From Planctomycetota bacterium (GTDB taxonomy: Bacteria > Planctomycetota > Planctomycetia > Isosphaerales > Isosphaeraceae), in contig JAQGHR010000149.1 of NCBI GenBank assembly GCA_028291545.1, forward strand, positions 49,249 to 113,248: DNA of 64,000 nucleotides, read 5' to 3'. The notes beneath the pieces are model-generated. The model was not told where the DNA came from. It did no database searches and saw only the letters and a program-made list of their open reading frames with translations. Positions 42,301-54,300 of the stretch are shown here, piece by piece (the first letter of the stretch is position 1; every line of letters begins with the position of its first letter). The translations under genes and the position numbers were made by a program.

Positions 42301-45300
42301 ATGGAATCCTCGCGTCCTCTCTCCCACGTCGGGTCAGGTTCGGCTCGCAGGGCCCTCAAGCTGGGCGGCAAGATCCGCGTGCGAAAGTCCAGGAAGGTTT
42401 CCGGTGCCAGACTGATCGAGGCGCTCGAAGATCGTCGCCTGATGACGATTTACAGCCCGACGGGTACGACGCTCGCGAGCCCCGTCGAGGGGATTGCGTT
42501 CTCGGGTGCGATCACGGCGACCTTCGTCAGCCCGAGTGCCGCCGGGAACCTGTCAGCGACGATCGACTGGGGAGCGGCGGCGAACCCCTCCTCGTCGGTG
42601 GGCACCGTCACGCCGATCGGCACGGTTTTCGTCCCGGGGTTTGGAAACCTCCCTCAGTACAGCGTCACGGGCGGGACGACCTATGGCGAGGAGACGAACG
42701 GGGCCAGCCTGCCGATCTCGGTCACGATCCACGACGCGGCGGACGGGACGGACGGCATTGCCACCGGGTCCACAACGGTGTCCGATGCGCCGCTGAGCAC
42801 CGTGGCCACGGCCGGGTTCAGCGGTAGCGAGGGGACGGCCCTGGGCGTGACGACGGTGGCTCGATTCTCGGACGGCAACGTGACCGCGCCGGTGGGCGAC
42901 TTCACCGCGACGATCAACTGGGGCGACGGCACGGCGGTCGACTCCAACGTGTCGATCACCTCGGCCGGCGGCGGCACGTTCAACGTCCTCGGCAACCATA
43001 CGTACACGCAGAAGGGGACGTACACCGTCACCGCCAACATCACGGACGAGGGCGGCTCGGCGATCCAGCTCACCAACACTGCGACCATCCACGACGTCGC
43101 CCTGACGGACGCCCTGGTCGGCGGCGGGTTGAGCCGATCGCGGGGCACGGCCATCACGAACGGGACCACCGCCGCGTTCACCGACGACAACACGGCCTCC
43201 CTGGCGAGCGACTTCGCGGCCGTGATCAACTGGGGCGACGGTTTCACGTCGGGCGGGGTCGTCACCAAGGTGGGCGTGAACCTGTTTGCGGTGACCGGGA
43301 ACCATACTTACACCAACGCGGGTGTGTTCCCGGTGACCACCACGGTCACCGACATCGGCGGGGTCCTGCCGGCCGGCGACGTGTTGACGACATTCGTGTC
43401 GAACATCTCCGCCACGATCGTCCAGTCGACGATCTCCGCGCAGGGCATGAACCTGTCGGCCACGGAAGCCACCGCGATCCCGGCCGGGACCACGATCGCC
43501 TCGTTCCTCGACACCGGCGGGGCCGGTCCTGTCGGCAATTATTCGGCCACGGTTGACTTCGGCGACGGCACGGCACCCGTGGCCGCGACCGTCGTCGCCG
43601 CCGGCAGCGGCTTCGAGGTCCGCACGGCCGCCGATCAGACGTACGCCGAAGAGGGCGCGTACGGGACCAAGGTCACCATCACGAACAACCAGGCCCCCGG
43701 CACCACGTCCTTCGCGTCGGGCTCGGCCCTGGTCGCGGACGCGGCGCTAACCCTCATCAGCACCAATCCCATCATCGCCCCGACCGAGGGTTCTCCCCTC
43801 GTCGGCTTCCCGCTCGCCCTCTTCTCGGATGCCAACACGGCCGCCACGGCCGCTGAGTACAGCGGCACGATCGACTGGGGCGATGGGTCGCCGATCACCT
43901 CCGCCAGCTTCAGCTCGGTCGGTGGCGGCGCGTTCCTGGTCACCGGCACGCACACCTACACCAGCACGCAGAGCTCCGGAAGCGAGATCACGATCACGGT
44001 CAAGGACACGGTCGGAGGACAGGGTTTCACCGGGAAGACCAATCCGATCACGATCAACGACGCGCCGCTCGGCACCGGCACAGGCATCATCGTCCACGGC
44101 ACCGAGGGCCAGCCCGTCGTCGGCGCGCCGGTGGCCACGTTCATCGACGGCAACCCGTTCGGCCAGGCGAGCGACTTCTCGGCAACGATCGACTGGGGCG
44201 ACGGCTCGCCGCTGGACTCGGGCAGCGTGACGTTCGTCGGCGGCACCGCGACCGGCTCGACGTTCGCGATCACCGGTTCGCACACCTACGCCTCCGTCAA
44301 CGCGGCGTTCCCGATCACGGTCGTCGTCACCGACAAGGGCGGCGCCGCCCCGCTGGTGATCAACACGACCGCGAACATCGCGCAGACGCCGATCGCCGTC
44401 AATGTCCTGCCGCTGGTCGTGAATGCCGCCTCGCCCACACCGGCGGACAAGATTGTGGGATCCTTCAGCGACCTGGGCGGGATCGACGCTCCCGGCCAGT
44501 ATACCGTGACGGTGGACTGGGGCGACGGCACCTCGAACACCCTGGCCACCGGCGTCGGGCTGATCCCGGCGGGCGGGCAGACCCTCGACATCACCGCGCC
44601 TTCGCACACCTACGCCAAGCCCGGCCTGTACGCGATCACCATCACGGTCAATGACCTCGACCCGGCCATCGGCATCGGCGGAGGCGTCGCCTTCGTCGGC
44701 GCCCCGGCGCTCTCCGCGGTGGCCGCCGCCGGCGGGCCGATCACGACGGCCGTGGAGGGCATTCCGCTCCCGGCCAGCACCCAGGTCGCCAGCTTCACGG
44801 TCCAGGACCCCGCCGCAGTCGCTTCCAGCTTCACCGCCCAGCTCGACTGGGGCGACGGCACACCGCAGTCGGCCGGTACGATCACCCTGGTGAGCTCGAA
44901 CGCCACCAGCACGACCTTCAGCGTCACGGGCGCCCACACCTACGCCGAAGAATCCCTGGCCGGCCACTCCGTTCAGGTCCGCATCGCCGACGCATTCAAC
45001 AACGTGGTCACGGCCGCCACGATCGTCAGTGAAGTCGCCGACGCGCCCCTCTCCTCGGGCATCTCCGTCCCCGTCAGCGCCTCGGAAAACCAGCCGCTCA
45101 ATAACGTGCCCGTCGCGACGTTCATCGACTCGAACCCGAACGCCACCTCGGCCGACTTCACCGCGTCGATCAACTGGGGCGACGGCACGCCGATCGACGC
45201 GAACACACGGGTCGTCCTCGTCGGCGGCACGCCGGTCGGGGCCATCTTCGCGGTCTTCGGCTCGCACACTTACACGAATGTCGGCTCGTTCCCGGTGAGT

Positions 45301-48300
45301 GTGGACATCGCCGACAAGGGCGGCTCCGCGATCTCGGTGATCCCGATCGTCGGCACGGCGACCGTGGCGCAGTCACCGCTCAGCGTCAACGTCTTGCCCG
45401 CGACCGCCGTCGCCGGCCTCACCACGCCGACCGGCAAGATCCTGGCGACGTTCATCGACCAGGGCGGGGCCGACCCGCTGGTGGACTACACCGCCACCAT
45501 CGACTGGGGTGACGGCACCTCGACCGACGTGGTCACCATCGCCCCCCTCGGCGGCGGGGCCTTCAGCGTCGCCTCGCCGACCGGGCATAGCTACGCCAAG
45601 CCCGGACTCTACGTGCTGACCGTCACGGTCAACGACGCCGACCCGGCCGTCGGAATCGGCGCCAACCTGGTGACCGTGACCTCGGGTGCCATGACCCTCT
45701 TCCCGGCCCCCGCGCCTCCGGTCGGGGCCTTTGAAGGCATCCCCCTGGTCGGCGTGACCGTCGCGACCTTCACCGACACGAATCTCGACTCCTTGCCGTC
45801 CGAGTTCCTCGCTCAGATCGACTGGGGCGACGGCTCGCCGATGTCCCTGGGCACGATCACCCAGCCGGGCGGGCCGGGCACCGTGTTCCTGGTCACGGGC
45901 AACCATACCTACGTCGAAGAGACCCTGCCGCTCCAGCCGCTGACGATCACGGTCGTCCTCACCGACACCTTCGGTGGCCTGACGGTCAACGAGTCGATCG
46001 TCACCATCGTCCAGACGCTGGTCCTCCCGGTGGAAGACGCGCCGCTGTCCGGCGGCACGGCCATTCCGGTCTTCGGGTCGGAGCACCAGCCGCTCAACAA
46101 CGTGCCCCTGGCGACGTTCATCGACGCCAACCCGGGCGCGACGGCGGCCGATTTCACCGCGTCGATCCTCTGGGGTGACGGCAGCCCGGTCGACACCAAC
46201 GCGATCGTGACCCTCGTGGGCGGTTCCGCCGCGGGGTCGATCTTCGCCGTCTCCGGCTCGCACATCTTTGCGACGCCCGGCAGTTTCACGATCGGGGTGA
46301 ACGTTGCGGATAAGGGCGGCTCCTCGATCGCCGTGGCGCCGGTGACCCCGACCGCGACGATCGCTCAGTCGCCTCTCAGCGTCAACGCGCTCCCCTTCAC
46401 CGCGACCGCGGGCGTGCCGACGGCCGCCTCCAAGATCGTGGCGACGTTCCTCGACGCCGGCGGGGCCGACCTGCTCGTCACCTACACCGCGACGATCGAC
46501 TGGGGCGACGGCGAGCCGACCTCCGTCGGCACGATCGCCTCGCTCGGCGGCAATTCGTTCGCCGTGACCGCTCCGGCCCACATTTACGCGAAGCCCGGGG
46601 CGTTCGCCCTGACGATCACCGTCAACGACCTCGACCCGACATCGGCGATCGGCGGCACCCTCGTGGTGGTCTCGGCCGGATCGCTCACGGCCTCCGCCGC
46701 GCCCGGCGGGCCGATCACCACGGCCGTCGAAGGCGCGCCGTTGACCGGGGTCGCCGTCGCCACCTTCACCAGCAGCGACCCGACCGCCCTCGCCAGCGGC
46801 TTCGCCGCCACGATCGACTGGGGCGACGGTTCGTCCTCGTCGGCCGGGATCATCTCGCAGCCGGGCGGGATCGGCACGCCGTTCGTCGTCCGTGGTAACC
46901 ACACCTACGCCGAGGAGACGGCCGCAGGCTACACCATCTCCGTCAAGATCGTGGATACGTTCGGCAACTCCTCGAATGCCGCCACGGTGGTCTCCAGCGT
47001 CGCCGAAGCCGCGCTCCTGAGCGGCACGCCCATCCCGATCGCCTCGGCCGAGTCCCAGCCGTTGAATAACGTCCCGGTCGCGACCTTCGTCGATGCCAAC
47101 CCGGGTGCGACCAGCGCGGACTTCACCGCGACGATCAACTGGGGCGATGGCTCGCCCGCCACGGCGGGCCACGTTTCCCTTGTAGGCGGCTCGGCGGCCG
47201 GCGCGATCTTCAGCGTCAGCGGCAGCCACATCTACACGACGAGCGGCAACTTCGCGGTCACGGTCACGGTGGCCGACAAGGGCCTGGCGTCGATCACGGT
47301 GACTCCCATCGCGACGATCTCCCAGTCGCCGCTCAGCGTCACGGTGTATCCCGTCGTCGCGACTCCCGGCACGCCCACCGCCGCGAACAAGCTGGTCGCC
47401 TCCTTCGTCGACGCGGGCGGGGCCGACCTGCTCGTCGATTATTCCGCCAGCATCGATTGGGGTGACGGCTCCGCGCCGGACACCGGCGTGATCGCCGACC
47501 TCGGCGGAGGCGCATTCAGCGTCTCGGCCCCGAGCCACACCTACACGAAGCCCGGCGCCTATCAGGTCAAGGTCACGGTGATCGACAGCGACCCGGCGAC
47601 GGGCATCGGCATCAACCTTGCCCTGGTCTCCGCGGCCACGCTCACCGCCTCGTCCGCGCCCGGCGGTCCGATCACGACGGCCGTCGAGGGCGCCCCGCTG
47701 ACGGCCGTCACCGTTGGCACCTTCACCAGCAGCAACCCTCTGGCCGTCCCGAGCGACTTCAACGCCGCCATCGACTGGGGCGACGGCTCGCCACGGTCCG
47801 CCGGCACCATCACGCAGCCGGGCGGGATCGGCACGGCGTTCGTGATCCAGGGCAACCACACATACGCCGAGGAAGGCGGCCTGCTGACGATTTCGGTCGC
47901 CATCTACGACGGCAACGGCGGTCATGCGGGCACGACCACCCTCGTCACGGGCGTCGCGGACGCCGCCCTGCTGAACGGCACGGCCATCGCCGTCTCCGGC
48001 GCCGAGGGACACGCCCTGGGCGCGGTTCCCGTCGCCTCGTTCATCGACGCGAACTCCAATGCGACGGCCGCGGACTTCACCGCGACGATCGACTGGGGCG
48101 ACGGCTCGCCCGCCACAATCGGCCTCGTCTCGCTCGTCGGTGGCACGCCCGCCGGGGCACTCTTCGTCGTCACCGGGCACCACACCTACACGAGCGTGAA
48201 CTCGGCCTTCCCGGTCGTGGTGAACGTCTCCGATAAGGGCGGCGCAACGCTGCCGACGATCAACAGCACGGCGAACATCACGCAGGGACCGGTCACCGTC

Positions 48301-51300
48301 ACCGTCCTGGGCACGACGGCGACCGTCGGTGTTCCCACCGCGGCCGGCAAGATCGTCGCCACCTTCCTCGACGGCGGCGGCGCCGACGCGCTGGGCAGCT
48401 ACTCGGCCACCATCGACTGGGGCGACGGCTCGGCGACCTCCGTCGGCACGATCGCCTCGCTCGGCGGTGCCTCCTTCAGCGTGGCCGCTCCCTCGCACGT
48501 CTACTCGAAGCCCGGGGCCTACGCCCTGACGATCACGGTGAACGATGCTGACCCGGTGACCGCGTTCGGCAGCGGACTGGTGCTGGTCTCGGCCGGCGTG
48601 ATCGCGGTGTCGCCGGCCCCCGGCGGTCCGATCACCACGGCCGTCGAGGGCGCCCCGCTGACGGGCGTCATCGTCGCCACCTTCACCGACACCAACCCCA
48701 CGGCCGTCTCCGGCGACTTCGCCGCCACCATCGACTGGGGCGACGGCACGCCGACCTCCGCCGGCACCGTCTCCCAGCCCGGCGGGCCGGGCACCGCGTT
48801 CGTCGTCAGGGGCACTCACACCTACAGCGAAGAGGGTGGCCCGTTCACCATCACCGTGGGCGTCAGCGACGGCAACGGCGGGATCTTCACCGCCGCCACG
48901 CTGGTGACGGCGGTGGCCGACGCGACCCTGTCGGCCGGCACGCCCCTGCCGATCTCGGGCGCCGAGAACCAGTTGCTCAGCAACGTGCCGGTGGCGACGT
49001 TTGTCGACGCCAACCCGAACGCCACGGCGGCCGACTTCACCGCCTCGATCAACTGGGGAGACGGCTCGCCGATCGCTAGCGGCTTGGTGACCCTGGTCGG
49101 CGGCTCGGCGGCCGGTGCGATCTTCGCCATCAGCGGCAGCCACACGTACGCTTCGGCCGGCACGTTCTCGGTGACCGTCACCGCCCTGGACAAGGGCGGA
49201 TCGTCGATCACCGTCACGCCGATCAACCCGATCGCAACCATCTCCCAGTCGCCCCTGAGCGTGAATGTTCTGGGCGTTGTCGCGACGGTCGGAGTTCCGA
49301 CGCCCGCCAGCAAGGTGGTCGCGACCTTCACCGACTCCGGCGGGGCGGACCTGCTGTCCGACTACACCGCGACGATCGACTGGGGCGACGGCACGCCGAC
49401 GTCCGCCGGTTCCATCGCGGCCCTTGGCGGCGGGGCATTCAGCGTTGCGGCCCCGAGCCACACCTACGCAAAGCCCGGCGTGTATGCCCTGACCGTGACG
49501 GTCAACGACGCCGACCCGGCCGTCGGCATCGGCGGCGGGCTGGTCGTTGTCTCGGCCGGCGTCTTGACGGCGACGCCGGCCCCCGGCGGCCCGATCACCA
49601 CGGCCGTCGAAGGCAACCAGCTCACGGGCGTCATCGTGGCGACCTTCACCAGCAGCAACCCCGCGGCCGTCGCGGGCGACTTCGCCGCCACCATCGACTG
49701 GGGCGACGGCTCGCCGCAGACCGCCGGCCTGATCACCCAGCCGGGCGGGCCGGGCACCGCGTTCGTCATCACCGGTAACCACACCTATGCCGACGAGGGC
49801 GGACCGTTCTTGATCGGGGTCTCGATCCTCGACAACAACGGCGGCCACGCGGCCACCAGCACGATCGTGACGGCCGTCGCCGACGCGGCCCTGACGAACC
49901 CGACCGGGATCCCCGTCTTCAGCAACCAGGCCCTGACGCTCAACGGTGTCCTGCTGGGCACGTTCTCGGACGGGAACCCGCTGGCCACCCAGGCCGACTT
50001 CGCGGCCACGATCAACTGGGGCGACGGCTCGCCCACCTCGATTGGCCTCGTCCATCTGATCGGCGGGACCGCGACCACCTCGACCTTCAGCGTCTCCGGG
50101 ACGCACCACTACAACACCTCGGGCAGCTTCCCGATCACTGTCATCGTGCTCGATGACGGCGGGATGAGCACGGTCATCAACACCACGGCGAACATCTCCG
50201 CCGGGGTCCTGAGCGTGACCGTGTTCCCGATCGGGGCGACCGAAGGCCTGCCGACCCCGGCCGGCCAGATCATCGGCACCTTCACCGACATCGGCGCCCC
50301 CGATCCGGTGTCCAACTACACCGTCCTGATCGACTGGGGCGACGGCACGCCGGCCGTCACGGCCCAGGTCGCGGCCGTGGGCGGCGGGACGTATAACATC
50401 CTGGCCCCGGCCCACGTCTTCGCCGAGGAAGGCAACTACATCGTCACGGTGACCGTCACCGATAGCGATGGTTCCGGCCCGATCACCGGGGCTTCCCTCG
50501 CCATCGTGAAGGACGCGGCCCTGACCGGCAACGTCCTCGGCCCGATCTCGGTGGTCGAAGGTGCCCCGCTGAACTCGATCATCGTGTCCAGCTTCACCGA
50601 CGCCAATCCCGCCGGGACCGTCAGCGACTTCACCGCGACGATCCAGTGGGGCGACGGCACGACCACGGCCGGGCTCGTCACCCAGCCGAACGGACCCGGC
50701 ACGGCCTTCTTCGTGCTGGGCACGCACACGTTCGTCGAGGAAGGGGTCTATCCCCTGTCCGTGACGATCGTGGACGAGGGCGGCAGCCGGGTCACCACCG
50801 CAACGACGGTCATCGTCAGCGAGGCCCCGATCACGGTGAACCCGGTCGGCCTCTCACTCTCCGGCGTCGAGGGCATCGCCCTGACGCACGTGGAGGTCGC
50901 CACCTTCACCAGCGGCAATCCGTTCGACCGCGCATCGGACTTCCTGGTCTCGATCAACTGGGGCGACGGCACGCCGAGCACGGCGGGCGAGGTCACCCGC
51001 GACGCCTTCGGTGTGTTCCACATCTCCGGCTCGCACACCTACACCGCGTCCGGCAAGTACACGCCGGTCATCTCGATCGGTGAAGTGGACGACGTCGGGG
51101 CGCTGGCCCAGACGACGGCCTCGGTGACCATCGCACCGTCGCCGATCGCCATCACGGGCATCCCGGTTTCCGCCGTCGAGGGGGCCGCCCTGGCGAACCC
51201 CCAGAACGTGCTGAACGGGACCGTGGTCGCGACCTTCACGGACAACGGGCCGGCCGACTTGCTGTCGGACTACACGGTCACGATCGACTGGGGCAACGGC

Positions 51301-54300
51301 CAGATCACGCCCGGCACCGTGCTCCAGAGCGGCTCGAACTTCGTCATCGTCGCCCCGGCCTCGCCGGCCATCGTCTACGCCGACGAAGGCACGTATACGA
51401 TCCGGGTCACGCTCACCGACAGCGACGGCGCCCCGGGCTTCTTCCAGGTCTTCGCCTTCAGCACGGCGACGGTCAAGGACGCCAACCTCACGGCCGACCC
51501 CGCCCAGCCGCAGGTCAATGCCTTCCAGGGTACCCCCCTGGTCGGCGTGAACGTGGCCAAGTTCACCGACGCCAACCCGCTGGGCCCGATCGACGACTTC
51601 TCCGCCACGATCGACTGGGGCGACGGCTCGCCGGTCTCGGCCGGTAGCATCGTCCAGCCGGGCGGCGTCGGCACGGCCTTCTTCGTCACCGGGAACCACA
51701 CCTACGCCCAGCCGACGACCCCGCCGGCCGCGCCGTACACGGTCACCGTGACGATCCACGACATCGGCGGCAAGAAGCTCGTCACCAACACGCTCGCCCG
51801 GGTCACGGCCTCGACGATCACGGGCTCGCCCGTGACCATCAACGCCGTGGAGAGCCAGCCGATCAGCAACGCGGTGGTGGCCTACTTCACCGATAGCGGC
51901 ATCCCCGGCCCGATCAGCAGCTACTCGGCCACGATCGACTGGGGTGCGGGTGCTCCCGCGACGTTCGGCCAGATCGTGCCCATGGGCGGCAATCAGTTCG
52001 CGGTGGTGGGGAACTTCACCTACGCCGAGGAGAACGTCGCCCCGAACCTGCCGTACGCGGTCACCGTCGTCATCAACCACAACGGCACGCTCGCCACGAC
52101 GGTCGTCAGCCACGCCCAGGTGGCCGACGCCCCGATCATCGGCGTCGCCGTCCCGGCCTTCGGGGTCGAGGGCAAGGCGTTCACCGGCACCGTCGGGTTC
52201 TTCACCGATACCGACGTCAACGGCATCGCCTCCGACTTCTCCGCGGTCATCAACTGGGGCGATGGCACGAGCACCTCGGGCACGGTCGTCGCCAACGGGG
52301 CCGGCTTCCTGGTGACGGCGGCCGACCCGGTCTCGCACCTCGGTCATATCTATGCCGAGGAAGGGACGTATACCTACAACATCGTCGTCAAGGACGTGGG
52401 TGGCGCGACCTTCACGTCGTTCGCCCTGGCCACGATCGCCGATGCCCCCCTGACGGCGACCGCCGTCAACAGCAACATCCCGGAATCCCCGGCGTTCAAC
52501 GCGGTGGTGGCGACCTTCACCGATGCCGACCCGGCCGGAGTCCCCGCCGACTTCACGGCGGTGATCAACTGGGGCGACGGCGTGACCTCGCCCGGCGTGA
52601 TCGCGATCGGCCCGACCGGGCTGTTCACCGTCTCGGGCACGCACGTCTTCGAAGAGGGCGTCTTCTTCGTCAGCGTGCAGATCAAGGACGAGGGCGGCGC
52701 CACCGCCCAGACCGTCAGCACGATCACCGTCACCGACTCGCCGCTGACGGCCGGCGCCCCGATCACGATCGCCGCGCTCGAGGGCCGTCCCTTCTCGGCA
52801 CAGGTCGCGACGTTCAGCGATGCCGACCTGCTCGGCGTCATCAGCGACTTCGCCACGACGATCGACTGGGGCGACGGCACGACGTCCGCCGGTGTGATCG
52901 CCCAGACGGCCGCCGGTCCGTTCACCGTGACGGGCAGCCACACCTATGCCGACGAGAGCCCGGCCGGCGGCTACAAGACGTCGGTCTCCGTCAAGGATGC
53001 CGGCGGTAGCACGGTGACCGTCCCCGGCGTGGCGATCGTCTCCGACGCCCCGCTCTCCTCGAGCGGCACGACCATCGTGGCCGTCGAGGGTGCCACGTTC
53101 ACCTCCTCGATCGCCGTCTTCGGCGACGCCAACCCCAACGCCCCGGCCTCGGACTTCACGACCACGATCAACTGGGGCGACGGCTCTCCCTCCGAGACCG
53201 TCACCTCGCTGATCCAGTCCGGTACGTCCCCCAGCGGCGTGAACTTCCTGGTCAACGGCACCCACCGTTACGCCGAGGAGGGGAACTACGCGATCACGGT
53301 CACCATCATCGATAAGGGCGGCAGCCAGACCGTCGCCCAGAGCCTGGCCACCGTGGCCGACGCCGCCCTGGTCGCTCCGACCCAGCCCGTGGTGAACGTG
53401 ACCGAGGGCGTGCCGTTCTCACTCGGCGTCGCCGCCTTCATCGACCTCAACGGCTCGGGCGTGACGACCGACTTCGTCGCGACGATCGACTGGGGCGACG
53501 GCACGCCCCGCACCTCCGGCACGATCGTCCAGCCCGGCGGCCCCGGCAATGCGTTCTTCGTGGTCGGCCAGCACGTCTATGTCGACTCGCTCGTCAACGG
53601 CGGCAACGGCCGGTTCAACATCACGGTCAACGTCACCGACGACGGCGGCTCGACCATCACGTTGAACAACACGGCCTTCGTCGCCGACGTGCCGGTCATC
53701 CTCACCGGCAACCTGAACCCCTCCAGCGACCACGGTGCATCGAACGTGGACGGGGTAACCAACGTCAACCAGCCGAACTTCGTCGGCACCTCCGAGCCGA
53801 ACTCGACCGTCGTGCTGACCGCCACCCCGACCGGCGGCGGGGCGCCGATCTACGTCGGTCAGGTCCAGACCGACGGCAGCGGCGCCTGGAGCATCACCTC
53901 CGCGCTGCTCCCGGACGGTTCCTACACGGTCACGGGCCGCGCCCTGGACAAGGCGGGCTACACGATCGGCACCTACGTGGTGACCGAAGGGACCGCCGGT
54001 GGCCCGCTGGTCATCGACACGGTCGGCCCCAAGGTCACCGACGTCCTCTTCGCCCGCCTCTCCAGCGCGGTCCTCGCGACCCTGCAGGACGACCGCTCGG
54101 GCCTCGACAACACCGGCGTGATCGACGCCTCGAACTACGCGTTCAACCGCAACGGGTTCCCCCAGGGCCACCTGCTGGTGACGGCCCTGCCGATCACCTC
54201 CAGCGGCGGCCTGACGGCCCCCGAGACGGTGGCGATCACCATCAACGGCGCGAAGACTCAGCTTCGCGGCGGCCTCTACACGCTCATCGTCCGCTCCAAC

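Noticed and set aside
45373..50727. Very long open frame (about 1,780 codons) on the minus strand opposite the giant gene
   Set aside because: It is Arg/Gly/Asp-rich, lacks domains and mirrors the repeat structure of the plus strand. Such frames arise from GC-rich third positions opposite a repetitive gene.
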